DNA of 64,000 bases from Leptolyngbya sp. FACHB-60 (lineage in GTDB: Bacteria > Cyanobacteriota > Cyanobacteriia > Phormidesmidales > Phormidesmidaceae). The notes below the pieces were generated by a model. That model made no database searches, was not told the DNA's origin, and saw nothing but the letters and a program-made list of their open reading frames with translations. The translations under genes were made by a program, and so were the position numbers. The stretch is taken from the NCBI RefSeq assembly GCF_014695775.1, contig NZ_JACJOX010000023.1:1-64000 (forward strand), read 5' to 3'. Positions 1 to 7,870 of the stretch are shown here, one piece after another; the stretch's first letter is position 1, and each line of letters starts with the position of its first letter.

Positions 1-386
1 TGGGAGGCGTTGGCGTCTGCTCTAACAGGGCTCGGTTAACCGGCTCCAGATGCCGATGTTTTTTTTAGTTCCTCAATCACGGTCGTCGGACTCACCTTCA
101 GCACCCGAGCGGTACCCTGAATGCCGCTGCCATTCATGGCCATATCACTGATTTGACGTTTGACCTCAGGCAAGTAGCCTCGGTAGGTGTAGTCGAGGAT
201 GAAAGAGGCCCGCGAACACTCGGGGTTGCGGCAGCGATAGCGCTGCTTGCCTTCATCGCTTTTGCCATTTTTGACGACATCTAGGGTGTGACACGTGGGG
301 CAGTAAATGGGTTCGAGAACCATGAGTGGAGAGCGGGTTCGGGACTCTTCGTATTTTGTCCCAATACACAGGTCTAGAACACTACC
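1..386 (-). mobile_element. IS1-family insertion sequence, partial (cut by left window edge)
   Basis: The insA-like ORF at 36-323 and its upstream leader look like one end of an IS1-family element. The probable outer terminus is near 386, where the minus strand begins GGTAGTGTTCTAGACC; this resembles the GGTxxTG termini of IS1 elements, but the partner end lies outside the window, so the inverted repeat and target duplication cannot be checked. After the A8 run (T run at 59-66 on the plus strand) a second frame stays open to position 1 and reads like the start of InsB. The zinc-ribbon protein makes the family assignment firm; the exact boundary is inference. Confidence 0.6.
36..323 (-). CDS. 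IS1-family transposase, InsA-like N-terminal zinc-ribbon protein
   Basis: A 95-residue protein with an N-terminal zinc ribbon (CPTC near residue 8 and CRNPEC near residue 31), then a helix-turn-helix-like segment rich in 'GSGIQGTARVL'-type sequence, as in InsA of IS1. InsA binds the element ends and is the first half of the frameshift-made transposase. The ORF stops at 36, just after an A8 tract; a different frame from that tract to the left edge reads HRHLEPVNRALLEQ, typical of the start of InsB. The catalytic half is therefore outside the window, and joining needs a frameshift or reflects an indel. Start is the ATG at 323. Confidence 0.75.
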   Translation of the reverse strand: MVLEPIYCPTCHTLDVVKNGKSDEGKQRYRCRNPECSRASFILDYTYRGYLPEVKRQISDMAMNGSGIQGTARVLKVSPTTVIEELKKTSASGAG

Positions 387-416
387 GACCCTAGGCCTTA
401 TACCCTTTACCCATGC

Positions 417-3400
417 CTACTCCAACCGCCACTTTCGGCCATGGCTGGCCTGTAGGTAGGGCACAGCCTTTGCCGCGGGTTGGGGGTAACCAAACAGGTA
501 ACCCTGCATTTCGGTACAGCCCAGTTCGTAGAGGCACAGGGTTTGGTCGGCAGTTTCAACTCCCTCGGCCACCAGACTGAGAGAAAGCCCTTTGGCCATG
601 GCAATGATGGCATTGACCATGGCTTGGTCAACCGGGCTATGGGGCAGATCTTTGACAAAGGCGCGATCGATCTTGATGCCGTCGAGGGGAAACTGCTTCA
701 GGTGGCTGAGGCAGGAGTAGCCGGTGCCAAAGTCATCCATCGAGATTTTGACGCCGAGCTGACGCAGGTCGCGTAGCCGCTCAATCGAGGCGGCCATGTC
801 GGCCATGGCCGACGTTTCAGTAATTTCTAGCTCTAGATAGGTGGGGGGTAGACCGGTTTCGTTGAGCACGGCAGTGACCACATTGACCAGATTGGGGTGC
901 TGGAGCTGGCGGGCCGCCAGGTTGACCGCCAGGTTGACCAGAGGCAGCCCCGCCCGGTGCCAGGCCATTACTTGGGTGCAGGCTGTGCGCAGCACCCACT
1001 CGCCAATGGGCACAATCAGCCCATTTTCCTCTGCCAGGGGAATAAATTGGTTCGGAGCTACCAGCCCCAGGGTAGGGTGCTGCCACCGCAGCAGAGCCTC
1101 CATCTGCACTACTACCCCAGTGACGACATTCACCTGGGGCTGGTAGTAGAGCACAAATTCGTCGCGGCCTAGGGCGTGGTGTAGATAGGTCTCTAGCTTG
1201 AGGCGCTGGGCGGCCTCGGTGCTGAGACTCTGAGTATAGAACTGGTAGTTGTTGCGACCCTGCTGCTTGGCCCGATACATAGCGGCGTCGGCGTTTTGCA
1301 GCAGAGTGGTCATATCCTGGCCGTCTTGGGGAAATAGGGCGATGCCAAGGCTGGCAGTGACATGCAGCTCGTGGTTTTGCAGCAGAAAGGGGCTCGTTAG
1401 CTGGTCGGCAATGCGCTGGGCCACTTTAGCGGCATCGCTGGCGGTAGTCAGGTTGGGCAAAATTAGCGTAAATTCGTCGCCCCCCCAGCGGGCCACAATA
1501 TCTTCTGCCCGCAGGGCGACGCTGATCCGCTGGGTTACCTGCTGCAACAGCAGATCGCCGACAGCGTGGCTGAGGGTGTCATTGATGGTTTTGAAGTGAT
1601 CGAGATCGAGAAAGATGACGGCTAACATCTGCTCGTTCTGGCTGGTGCGAGCGATCGCCTGGGGCAGATGCTGGTCAAAAAAGGCTCGGTTGGGCAGCCC
1701 GGTGAGGGCGTCGTGGTAGACCTGATAGCACATCTGAGCTTCGGTCTGCTGACGCTTGAGAGCAGCCCCTAGGCTGGCCGCCACCGTCACCAAAATTGAC
1801 TCGTCGCTGGCGCTCCACTCCCACTCCTGCTGACAGGCATCAAAGCCAATGTAGCCCCACAGATCAGCATCGATGAAAATAGGCACCATCAAAATCGACA
1901 AAATGCCGTCTCTAAGCAACACCTTCTGCTCAGCGGCGGGCATGTGGCGGGTTAGGGCGCAGATCGATTGGCCCTGCTGCAAAAGGGTGAGCCAGCGCTC
2001 TAGTCCCAGGGCGCGGTAGCTCTGGTCTTGCCAGTGAGGCTGGTCAATGCCTGGGGCCGTTGTTGGGGTGGTCCACTCGTAGCGCAAGGTCGTGGCCGGT
2101 TCCCCAGTGAGCGATTGGGGGTGGTGGGTATAGACATAGGCGCGATCGGCGGTGGCTGCATCCCCCAGGCGGGCCAACACCTGGGGAATGGCCTGGTGCA
2201 TATCGGTGGTAGTGAGCAGACACTGGCTGGCCTCGGCCACCCCTTGCAGCAGGCGATCGCGGCGCAAAATAGCCGCCTCCCCCCGCTTGCGATCGGTAAT
2301 ATCTTCGACGGTGCCCTCGTAGCCAATCAGCGCGCTGCGATCGTCATAGATCGCCCGCGCCGACTCTGCGATCCAGATGACGGCCCCATCTTTGCGGTAG
2401 ACCTCAGACTCAAACCCCAACACCGCTCCACCGGCCTGGATCAGCTCAGTAAACTCCTGGCGGCGGCCAGGCTGCACGTAGAGTTGCTGGTTAATATTGG
2501 TCAGGGTTTGCATCAAATCCTGGGGCGATTCGTAGCCGTAAAGCCTGGCCAGCATCCGGTTTACGGTTAGATACTGCCCCTCGGGAGTGCTTTGAAACAT
2601 GCCCTCAACGGCATTTTCAAACATGCTGCGATATTTCAGCTCGGCCTGCTTCAGCGACAGCTCGGCTTGGCGACGCTCCAAAGCCAGGGCCAAGTCAGCG
2701 GTCACCACCTGGAGAAGGTCAACATCGGCCTCGGCCCAGGGGTGAGGGGCAAGGCAGTTGCTAAGCCCCATCACCCCTTGAAGCCGGTTTTGCAGGGTCA
2801 GGGGCAGCAGCAGGATCGACTTCACATTGCTCGGCGGGCTGCTAAGCAGCTGGCGCTGTAGGTCAGAAAAGTCTGATTCCAGCTGGTTGATAGGCTGCTG
2901 CTGTCGCAGCTGGGTGTGCCAATCGCTAAAGAATGGGTCTAAAGGCAGGGTTTGAAACCGGGGGTCGCCAGCCATAGACCCAATACCCGGAGCTGACCAC
3001 TCTACCCGCTGGCGTAGGAAAAGGGGGCCGCCCTGGCCCCCTTGCAGCTCGTAGTAGTAGACCCGGCTAGCGCCAGCTAGCTCTCCTAAGGCCGCAAAAA
3101 TCGCCAAAATAGAGGGCTCTTGCCAATCCCACTGCCAGGCCAGCAGCAGGCGCTGAATCTCAGCCAGAGTCGCCAGGGTCTGTTCTCGCCGTTTGAGAGC
3201 TTGCTGGGAGGCAAGCTGCGCCGTTACATCCTCGAAGGTGCAAAGCACCCCCATCACGGTGCCGTCGGCATCGCGCATGGGCAGGCGGCTAAAGTCGACC
3301 CAGCCCTGGCGACCATCGGGGTAAGTTTGGGGCTCAATGGCCCGGAGATCGGCGACGCCCTCGACCATCACTAGGCGATCGCGAGCAGCTCGGTAGGCGG

Positions 3401-4148
3401 TTTCCTCTACGTTTAGGTGGGGCAGAGCGGTGTCGGTGCTCCCCACGATATCGGTCGGCGACGACAGCCCCATGGCGGTGGCAAAGGCCTGGTTGCAGCC
3501 CAGATAGCGCCCCTGGCTGTCCTTCCAAAACAGGGGCTGAGGAATGCTGTCTAACACCAGCTCTAGTAGATCTTCCCGCGCTTTTAGAGCCTGCTCTACC
3601 TGGCGCAGGGCCGCTTCCGACTGTTTCAGCGGGGTGATGTCGGTAATAAATCCCTCAATGCCGTTGACTTGGCCATGGTCATCGACGATGAGCGATCCCT
3701 TCTCCCAAACCCATTTCTCCTCGCCGCAGCGGGTGTGGATGCGGTACTTCACCTCATAGGCCTGATCTGAATTGACCGCCTGCTGAATTTTCGCCAATAC
3801 TCGGGGAAGATCGGCGGCGTGGGTAATAGTGTTGTACGACGTTGGGTAGTCTGGGCTGAGCAGCTCTTCAGGCTGGTAGCCGGTCAGGGCATGACAGCCA
3901 GCGCTGAGGTAGCGCATTGACCAGCCAGCATCGCCATCGGCCTGAAACACAATGCCTGGCATCACATCAATCAGCCGCTGAGGGGTCGCTGTGCTTGAAG
4001 GCAGCGCCAGAAAAGCGGTTTTCCCATCCTTGTGAGGGTAATTCAGCAGTGCTAGGGCAAGCCAGTAGAGGGCAGGGTTAGAGACAAAAAAGCCGACCGA
4101 TGGAGGAGAAACTCCGGAGTTAACGCGATGGATCTCGGGGTCGTGCAT
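417..4148 (-). CDS. Multi-sensor diguanylate cyclase/phosphodiesterase (PAS-PAS-GAF-PAS-GAF-GGDEF-EAL)
   Basis: A 1243-residue cytoplasmic signalling protein predicted to make and/or degrade cyclic di-GMP. Order by sequence: PAS about 60-175, PAS about 195-315, GAF about 335-495, PAS about 505-630 (each PAS closed by a PAC-like segment such as GFITDITPLK or GYEGTVEDIT), GAF about 640-800, GGDEF about 805-970, EAL about 980-1235. The cyclase motif GGDEF is intact near residue 888 and the phosphodiesterase EALLRW motif is intact near residue 1016, followed by DDFGTGYS and EGVET, so both activities are possible. No transmembrane segment is evident. It is the downstream neighbour of the pseudokinase at 4286-6319, on the same strand with about 137 bp between them; co-transcription is possible but not shown. 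The sensed ligand cannot be read from sequence; the GAF domains lack an obvious bilin-binding Cys that I can identify with confidence. Confidence 0.9.
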   Translation of the reverse strand: MHDPEIHRVNSGVSPPSVGFFVSNPALYWLALALLNYPHKDGKTAFLALPSSTATPQRLIDVMPGIVFQADGDAGWSMRYLSAGCHALTGYQPEELLSPDYPTSYNTITHAADLPRVLAKIQQAVNSDQAYEVKYRIHTRCGEEKWVWEKGSLIVDDHGQVNGIEGFITDITPLKQSEAALRQVEQALKAREDLLELVLDSIPQPLFWKDSQGRYLGCNQAFATAMGLSSPTDIVGSTDTALPHLNVEETAYRAARDRLVMVEGVADLRAIEPQTYPDGRQGWVDFSRLPMRDADGTVMGVLCTFEDVTAQLASQQALKRREQTLATLAEIQRLLLAWQWDWQEPSILAIFAALGELAGASRVYYYELQGGQGGPLFLRQRVEWSAPGIGSMAGDPRFQTLPLDPFFSDWHTQLRQQQPINQLESDFSDLQRQLLSSPPSNVKSILLLPLTLQNRLQGVMGLSNCLAPHPWAEADVDLLQVVTADLALALERRQAELSLKQAELKYRSMFENAVEGMFQSTPEGQYLTVNRMLARLYGYESPQDLMQTLTNINQQLYVQPGRRQEFTELIQAGGAVLGFESEVYRKDGAVIWIAESARAIYDDRSALIGYEGTVEDITDRKRGEAAILRRDRLLQGVAEASQCLLTTTDMHQAIPQVLARLGDAATADRAYVYTHHPQSLTGEPATTLRYEWTTPTTAPGIDQPHWQDQSYRALGLERWLTLLQQGQSICALTRHMPAAEQKVLLRDGILSILMVPIFIDADLWGYIGFDACQQEWEWSASDESILVTVAASLGAALKRQQTEAQMCYQVYHDALTGLPNRAFFDQHLPQAIARTSQNEQMLAVIFLDLDHFKTINDTLSHAVGDLLLQQVTQRISVALRAEDIVARWGGDEFTLILPNLTTASDAAKVAQRIADQLTSPFLLQNHELHVTASLGIALFPQDGQDMTTLLQNADAAMYRAKQQGRNNYQFYTQSLSTEAAQRLKLETYLHHALGRDEFVLYYQPQVNVVTGVVVQMEALLRWQHPTLGLVAPNQFIPLAEENGLIVPIGEWVLRTACTQVMAWHRAGLPLVNLAVNLAARQLQHPNLVNVVTAVLNETGLPPTYLELEITETSAMADMAASIERLRDLRQLGVKISMDDFGTGYSCLSHLKQFPLDGIKIDRAFVKDLPHSPVDQAMVNAIIAMAKGLSLSLVAEGVETADQTLCLYELGCTEMQGYLFGYPQPAAKAVPYLQASHGRKWRLE

Positions 4149-4285
4149 AGGTCATTGGCTTGGCTTGGCGGTTTTAGTGCCCGTGGCAGTGGTCTCAATA
4201 TGCCCAAAGTCGCGCTTAGGAATGCTGCTCAACTATACTGCACACGCCAGTTTGGCCACCGCAGGTCAGAATGAATGGCTTTTGC

Positions 4286-6319
4286 TCAATCGGGGGTCGG
4301 GCCGGGCTGGGCGATCGCCCGCATAAGACTTACCACCGCTTGGGCAGGCGGCTGGGTTAGCGCCTCTGGGCAAAACACTAGGGATAACCCCAGGCCCACG
4401 GCGTCCTGCTCGGCCAGAGGCATCAGGGCAATCAGGGGCAGGTGGGCCAGGTCTGGATAGCGGGCCAAAGCCTGGAGGTAGGAGGTAGCGATCGGCCCCT
4501 CCCCGTCTAAAATGACTGCTTTGGGTTGCCAGACCCGGCTGAGCAGGCTGGCCTGGTGCAGATCGTCTACCTGCAACAGGCGACAGTGGTAGCGCTGTAA
4601 CCAGGTGTGCACCAGGGGAGGCAACGCGCTGCCTCCCCCCGACGGGCGCAGCAGGAGCATAGTCAGCCCGTCGGGGAGGGGCGGCGACACCGATGGCACC
4701 AGGCAAATGTGATCTAGGGTAGACCGCAACGTCTGAGTCAAGGTTTCAAGATATAGCGTCTTTGGCATCGTAGTTTCAGAGGTGGCGGCGATCGCCTCTG
4801 AAGATGACCGCAGGGCCACTGCCCCAGGGATCTCTAGGCGCTGCAGCAGAGCCATTTGAGACGCCGGATCAACCGGGGCATCGGCCAGCCCTTCCCAATG
4901 AATCAGCGTACAGCGGGGGGCAAGGCGACCTTGCATAGCCGCCAGGGTTTGGCAGCAGGGGGCCACCGCTAGGCGATAGGGGCTGCCCTGCAGACTGCCG
5001 TAGACCTGGTCAACTACGGATTGGCTGTCGCTGGCCAGCAGCACTAGCGTGGTTTCGCCCCCATGGGGTGTCCTTAGCTGGGGCAGCAGCAGCGTAATGC
5101 GACTACCCCAGCTAGGGGCACTCAGGCCGCTGAGTTCACCACCCTGGAGCTGAGTAAAGCGACGGGCCAGGGCGAGACCTAATCCCTCGAGTGCCTGAGG
5201 GGCAGGCTGAGTGAGGCCTGGGGCGACCGTTGTTCCCAAAGGTGGGCCAGGGTCAACGATGAAGGTTGAACTCCATAGGGTGATTCCCAGCCATGGCCCC
5301 CAGGACTCAATTGTCACCCCGCCAGGAGTAGCGCCGTAGGCAATTAGGTAGCTTAAGCCATAGTGAAGACTCTGGCGCAAGCGCAGGGGATCGGCCTGCA
5401 CCCAGCCCTCTGCGATCGCCAGACACACCGTAAAGTCATCGGCCCAAGCGACCGCTGCTCCGCCGCCCTCGGGCTGGGCAGTAACAAAGCTGGGCAGCAG
5501 CTCATTGGCCAGGGGCTGGAGATATACGCGCTGAGTGCTCAGACTAAGCTGGCCAGACTCTAGCCGCATCCAGTCGAGCAGCAGGTTAATCAGGCCCGTT
5601 AGCTTGCGAATTGCCTGCCGCATCAGGCTGACATAGCGAAACTGGCGATCGCTGAGCAACCCCACCCGGCTGTCGAGCAGCAGGGTCGATAGCCCTAGCA
5701 AGGTTGTCATCGGGGTCTTTAAGGCATGGCTGAGCTCCAGCACCCAGGCCTGCTGTCCCAGCCCCAGCGGTGGCGCGGCGCGATCGCCGCTCTCTGAGCC
5801 AATCTCCGAGCCGGATTCGGCCAGCCAGGGCATGAGCTTAACGGGGTCGAGCACCCCCAAATACTGACCGGCGGTGCTGGTGCTCACCCAAACAGCAGCG
5901 GTCGCTTCCAGGGCCAGGGCTCTAAGCCGGGTGCTGGTGGCGCGATCACCCCACTCACTATCCATTATTTCAACAACGGGTTTTAGCCAAGGTTGGCAGT
6001 CGGCTAGCTGTAGGATAGCGGTCTCGCTCAACCCATCTAGCGGCGAAGTGCCCTGGCTGAGCGCCCACAGTCGCCCGACGGCGATCGCCCCCAAGGGCTG
6101 ATGCTCGTCGTTGACCACAACAATATGGCTAGGGGTTACTCCCCCCAGCTGCCCTAGGTCATAGGCAATTTTGCCCAGGGGAGTCGTCAAACCGTAGGCC
6201 GGAATAGGGCTCAAAACGTGGTCGAGGGGCGGCAGCGCCATGGGTTCATCCCCCAAGGGGTTTGCTTCCAGGTTTAGGGGGCAGGCTGTATTCTGACAAC
6301 CACCCTTTACAATTGACAA
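4286..6319 (-). CDS. Degenerate hybrid histidine-kinase-like protein with CBS-like N-terminus and two pseudo-receiver domains
   Basis: 677 residues, divergent from kaiA across 114 bp. The N-terminal ~165 residues contain two CBS-like repeats (HIVVVNDEHQPLG and AVWVSTSTAGQYLGV). A HisKA-like dimerisation segment follows, with H198 in SHALKTPMT; the residue after the His is Ala instead of the Glu usual in H-E-L-K/R-T-P. The ATPase part is poorly conserved: the N-box Asn is missing (LHYGLSYLIAYG), the DxGxG box is reduced to VDPGPPLG, while the GLGLALARR box remains. The C-terminal ~260 residues form two receiver-like folds; the first lacks the phospho-Asp and the second has VILDGEG but no acidic pair near its start. 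This points to a pseudokinase or signalling scaffold, reminiscent in outline of CikA (kinase plus pseudo-receiver), but a clock role is inferred only from position. The start could also be the internal ATG encoding MALPPLD. Confidence 0.75.
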   Translation of the reverse strand: MSIVKGGCQNTACPLNLEANPLGDEPMALPPLDHVLSPIPAYGLTTPLGKIAYDLGQLGGVTPSHIVVVNDEHQPLGAIAVGRLWALSQGTSPLDGLSETAILQLADCQPWLKPVVEIMDSEWGDRATSTRLRALALEATAAVWVSTSTAGQYLGVLDPVKLMPWLAESGSEIGSESGDRAAPPLGLGQQAWVLELSHALKTPMTTLLGLSTLLLDSRVGLLSDRQFRYVSLMRQAIRKLTGLINLLLDWMRLESGQLSLSTQRVYLQPLANELLPSFVTAQPEGGGAAVAWADDFTVCLAIAEGWVQADPLRLRQSLHYGLSYLIAYGATPGGVTIESWGPWLGITLWSSTFIVDPGPPLGTTVAPGLTQPAPQALEGLGLALARRFTQLQGGELSGLSAPSWGSRITLLLPQLRTPHGGETTLVLLASDSQSVVDQVYGSLQGSPYRLAVAPCCQTLAAMQGRLAPRCTLIHWEGLADAPVDPASQMALLQRLEIPGAVALRSSSEAIAATSETTMPKTLYLETLTQTLRSTLDHICLVPSVSPPLPDGLTMLLLRPSGGGSALPPLVHTWLQRYHCRLLQVDDLHQASLLSRVWQPKAVILDGEGPIATSYLQALARYPDLAHLPLIALMPLAEQDAVGLGLSLVFCPEALTQPPAQAVVSLMRAIAQPGPTPD

Positions 6320-6433
6320 TATCCTGATATCTCCTAGGCCGGTGTAGTACGTTCTGGCCCAGACGGGTTCTGGCTATTCTGCTTTGAACGTCGTTCCAGG
6401 CGTTTTTCCTATCCCGCTTACCCCTGTCGCCCC

Positions 6434-7315
6434 TTGGTTGCTCCTCTTCAAATTTGTATCCTGACCCACGGTGATCAGGTCAAGCAAGGTCCCGAGTTAA
6501 ATCTGGATCCTAGCCGCTACGTAGTGCATCAAACAGCTGTGCTCGGTGACGCCCTCGACTGGCTACAGAGTCGCCCAGATCTACCCGATTGCTTGGTGGT
6601 CGATGACGAGGTTTGGCGACAGGCTCTGCGTCCGGCGCTGATGCAGCTAGGACTGATGCTGCCGGTGGTGGTGCTAATCGACCTGCCAGACTCCCTCGCT
6701 GACTCGTCGCTTGAGACTAACGCAGTACCCATTACCGGAACTGAGCCCTACCCCGGAGCCTTATTGCACCGCGCTGTCGATGCCCTGCCCCAGCTTGACC
6801 AGGTGATTCAAAATGCCATTCAAGGTTTTTTACGGCTACCCAATCCCAAGGCTTCGTCGCCAACCGCCGCCGCTAAAGCTAGTGGCCTCTCCAATAGTCT
6901 CAGCGCCCAGCAGCATCGCCTGACAGAAAAACTTAAAGCCCGGTTAGGATACCTGGGGGTCTATTACAAACGCAGCCCCAGCTCTTTTTTGCGCCACATG
7001 AGCCCCGAAGACCGCGCGGCGTTTTTGGGTCAGCTCAAGACCGACTACCGCACTATTGTTTTGGGCTATTTTGCCAAGAATGCCAAAATCAACCTCAATC
7101 AACTGATCGACGACTTTGTTGATCAGGCGTTCATGGCCGATATTTCTGTGGCTCAGATTGTTGAAATTCATATGGAGCTGATGGATCACTTCTCAAAACA
7201 GCTCAAGCTAGAGGGGCGCAGTGAAGAGATCTTGCTGGACTACCGCCTCACCCTGATCGACGTCATTGCCCACCTGTGCGAAATGTACCGGCGATCAGTC
7301 CCCCGCGAACCCTAG
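6434..7315 (+). CDS. kaiA: Circadian clock protein KaiA
   Basis: 293 residues, full length for KaiA (284 in Synechococcus elongatus). KaiA stimulates KaiC autophosphorylation by binding the KaiC A-loop, and is sequestered by KaiB at night. The N-terminal pseudo-receiver domain (about 1-135) is divergent; the C-terminal dimeric KaiC-binding domain (about 165-293) is strongly conserved, with LGYLGVYYKR, VVEIHMELMD-like (here IVEIHMELMDHF), EGRSEEILLDYR and HLCEMYRRS motifs. The start is a TTG at 6434; no upstream in-frame ATG or GTG fits and the N-terminus (ICIL) aligns with other KaiA proteins from here. It leads the kaiABC cluster, 72 bp before kaiB. Confidence 0.97.
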   Translation: MVAPLQICILTHGDQVKQGPELNLDPSRYVVHQTAVLGDALDWLQSRPDLPDCLVVDDEVWRQALRPALMQLGLMLPVVVLIDLPDSLADSSLETNAVPITGTEPYPGALLHRAVDALPQLDQVIQNAIQGFLRLPNPKASSPTAAAKASGLSNSLSAQQHRLTEKLKARLGYLGVYYKRSPSSFLRHMSPEDRAAFLGQLKTDYRTIVLGYFAKNAKINLNQLIDDFVDQAFMADISVAQIVEIHMELMDHFSKQLKLEGRSEEILLDYRLTLIDVIAHLCEMYRRSVPREP

Positions 7316-7322
7316 AGCGATC

Positions 7323-7355
7323 GCGGTCTTTGACCGCAAAAACTCTCGATACAAT
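7323..7355 (+). promoter_or_regulatory. Candidate kaiBC promoter/operator between kaiA and kaiB
   Basis: The 72-bp kaiA-kaiB gap holds a perfect inverted repeat GCGGTC-TTT-GACCGC (7323-7337), overlapping a TTGACC box at 7330-7335; a TACAAT box follows at 7350-7355. The 14-bp spacing is short for a sigma-70 promoter. In other cyanobacteria kaiBC has its own promoter just upstream of kaiB, so placement fits, but assignment from sequence alone is weak. Confidence 0.3.
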
Positions 7356-7387
7356 CATGCTTGTTCCTGCTTAGCCCAGAGGGTTCT

Positions 7388-7702
7388 ATGAGCTCCATCA
7401 AAAAGACCTACATCCTTAAGCTTTACGTCGCGGGCAATACCCCCAACTCCATTCGCGCTCTCAAGACCCTCAACAATATTCTCGAAGAAGAGTTTCAGGG
7501 CGTCTATGCCCTCAAGGTGATCGACGTGCTGAAAAATCCTCAGCTAGCCGAGGAAGACAAAATCTTGGCGACCCCCACCCTAGCCAAGATTCTGCCACCG
7601 CCAGTGCGCAAAATTATTGGCGACCTGTCGGACCGCGAGCGCGTGCTGATTGGCCTCGACCTGCTCTACGATGAGCTGCGCGAAGACGACATTTACGGCT
7701 AG
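7388..7702 (+). CDS. kaiB: Circadian clock protein KaiB
   Basis: 104 residues from the ATG at 7388 ([16 protein letters not shown]), the usual KaiB length of about 102-108; an upstream in-frame start at 7361 would add nine unrelated residues. An AGAGGG ribosome-binding site precedes the ATG. KaiB is the thioredoxin-like, fold-switching protein that binds the KaiC CI ring at night and recruits KaiA and CikA. The conserved [26 protein letters not shown] and [10 protein letters not shown] segments are all present. It lies between kaiA and kaiC, with 168 bp to kaiC. Confidence 0.98.
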   Translation: MSSIKKTYILKLYVAGNTPNSIRALKTLNNILEEEFQGVYALKVIDVLKNPQLAEEDKILATPTLAKILPPPVRKIIGDLSDRERVLIGLDLLYDELREDDIYG

Positions 7703-7870
7703 CAGCTTCGGCTCCAGTGAGCAAGTCCCCGATGGCTGGCAAGGGACGCCTAACGTCTGGGGACAGCGGGCTTAAATCCGGTAGAGCAGCCGGTTCGGGT
7801 ATGCTTAATCCTCAAGATTTCCTGTAGTTTATTAAGGGCGGCACGCTGCCCATGACCTTAGCGATCTCCC

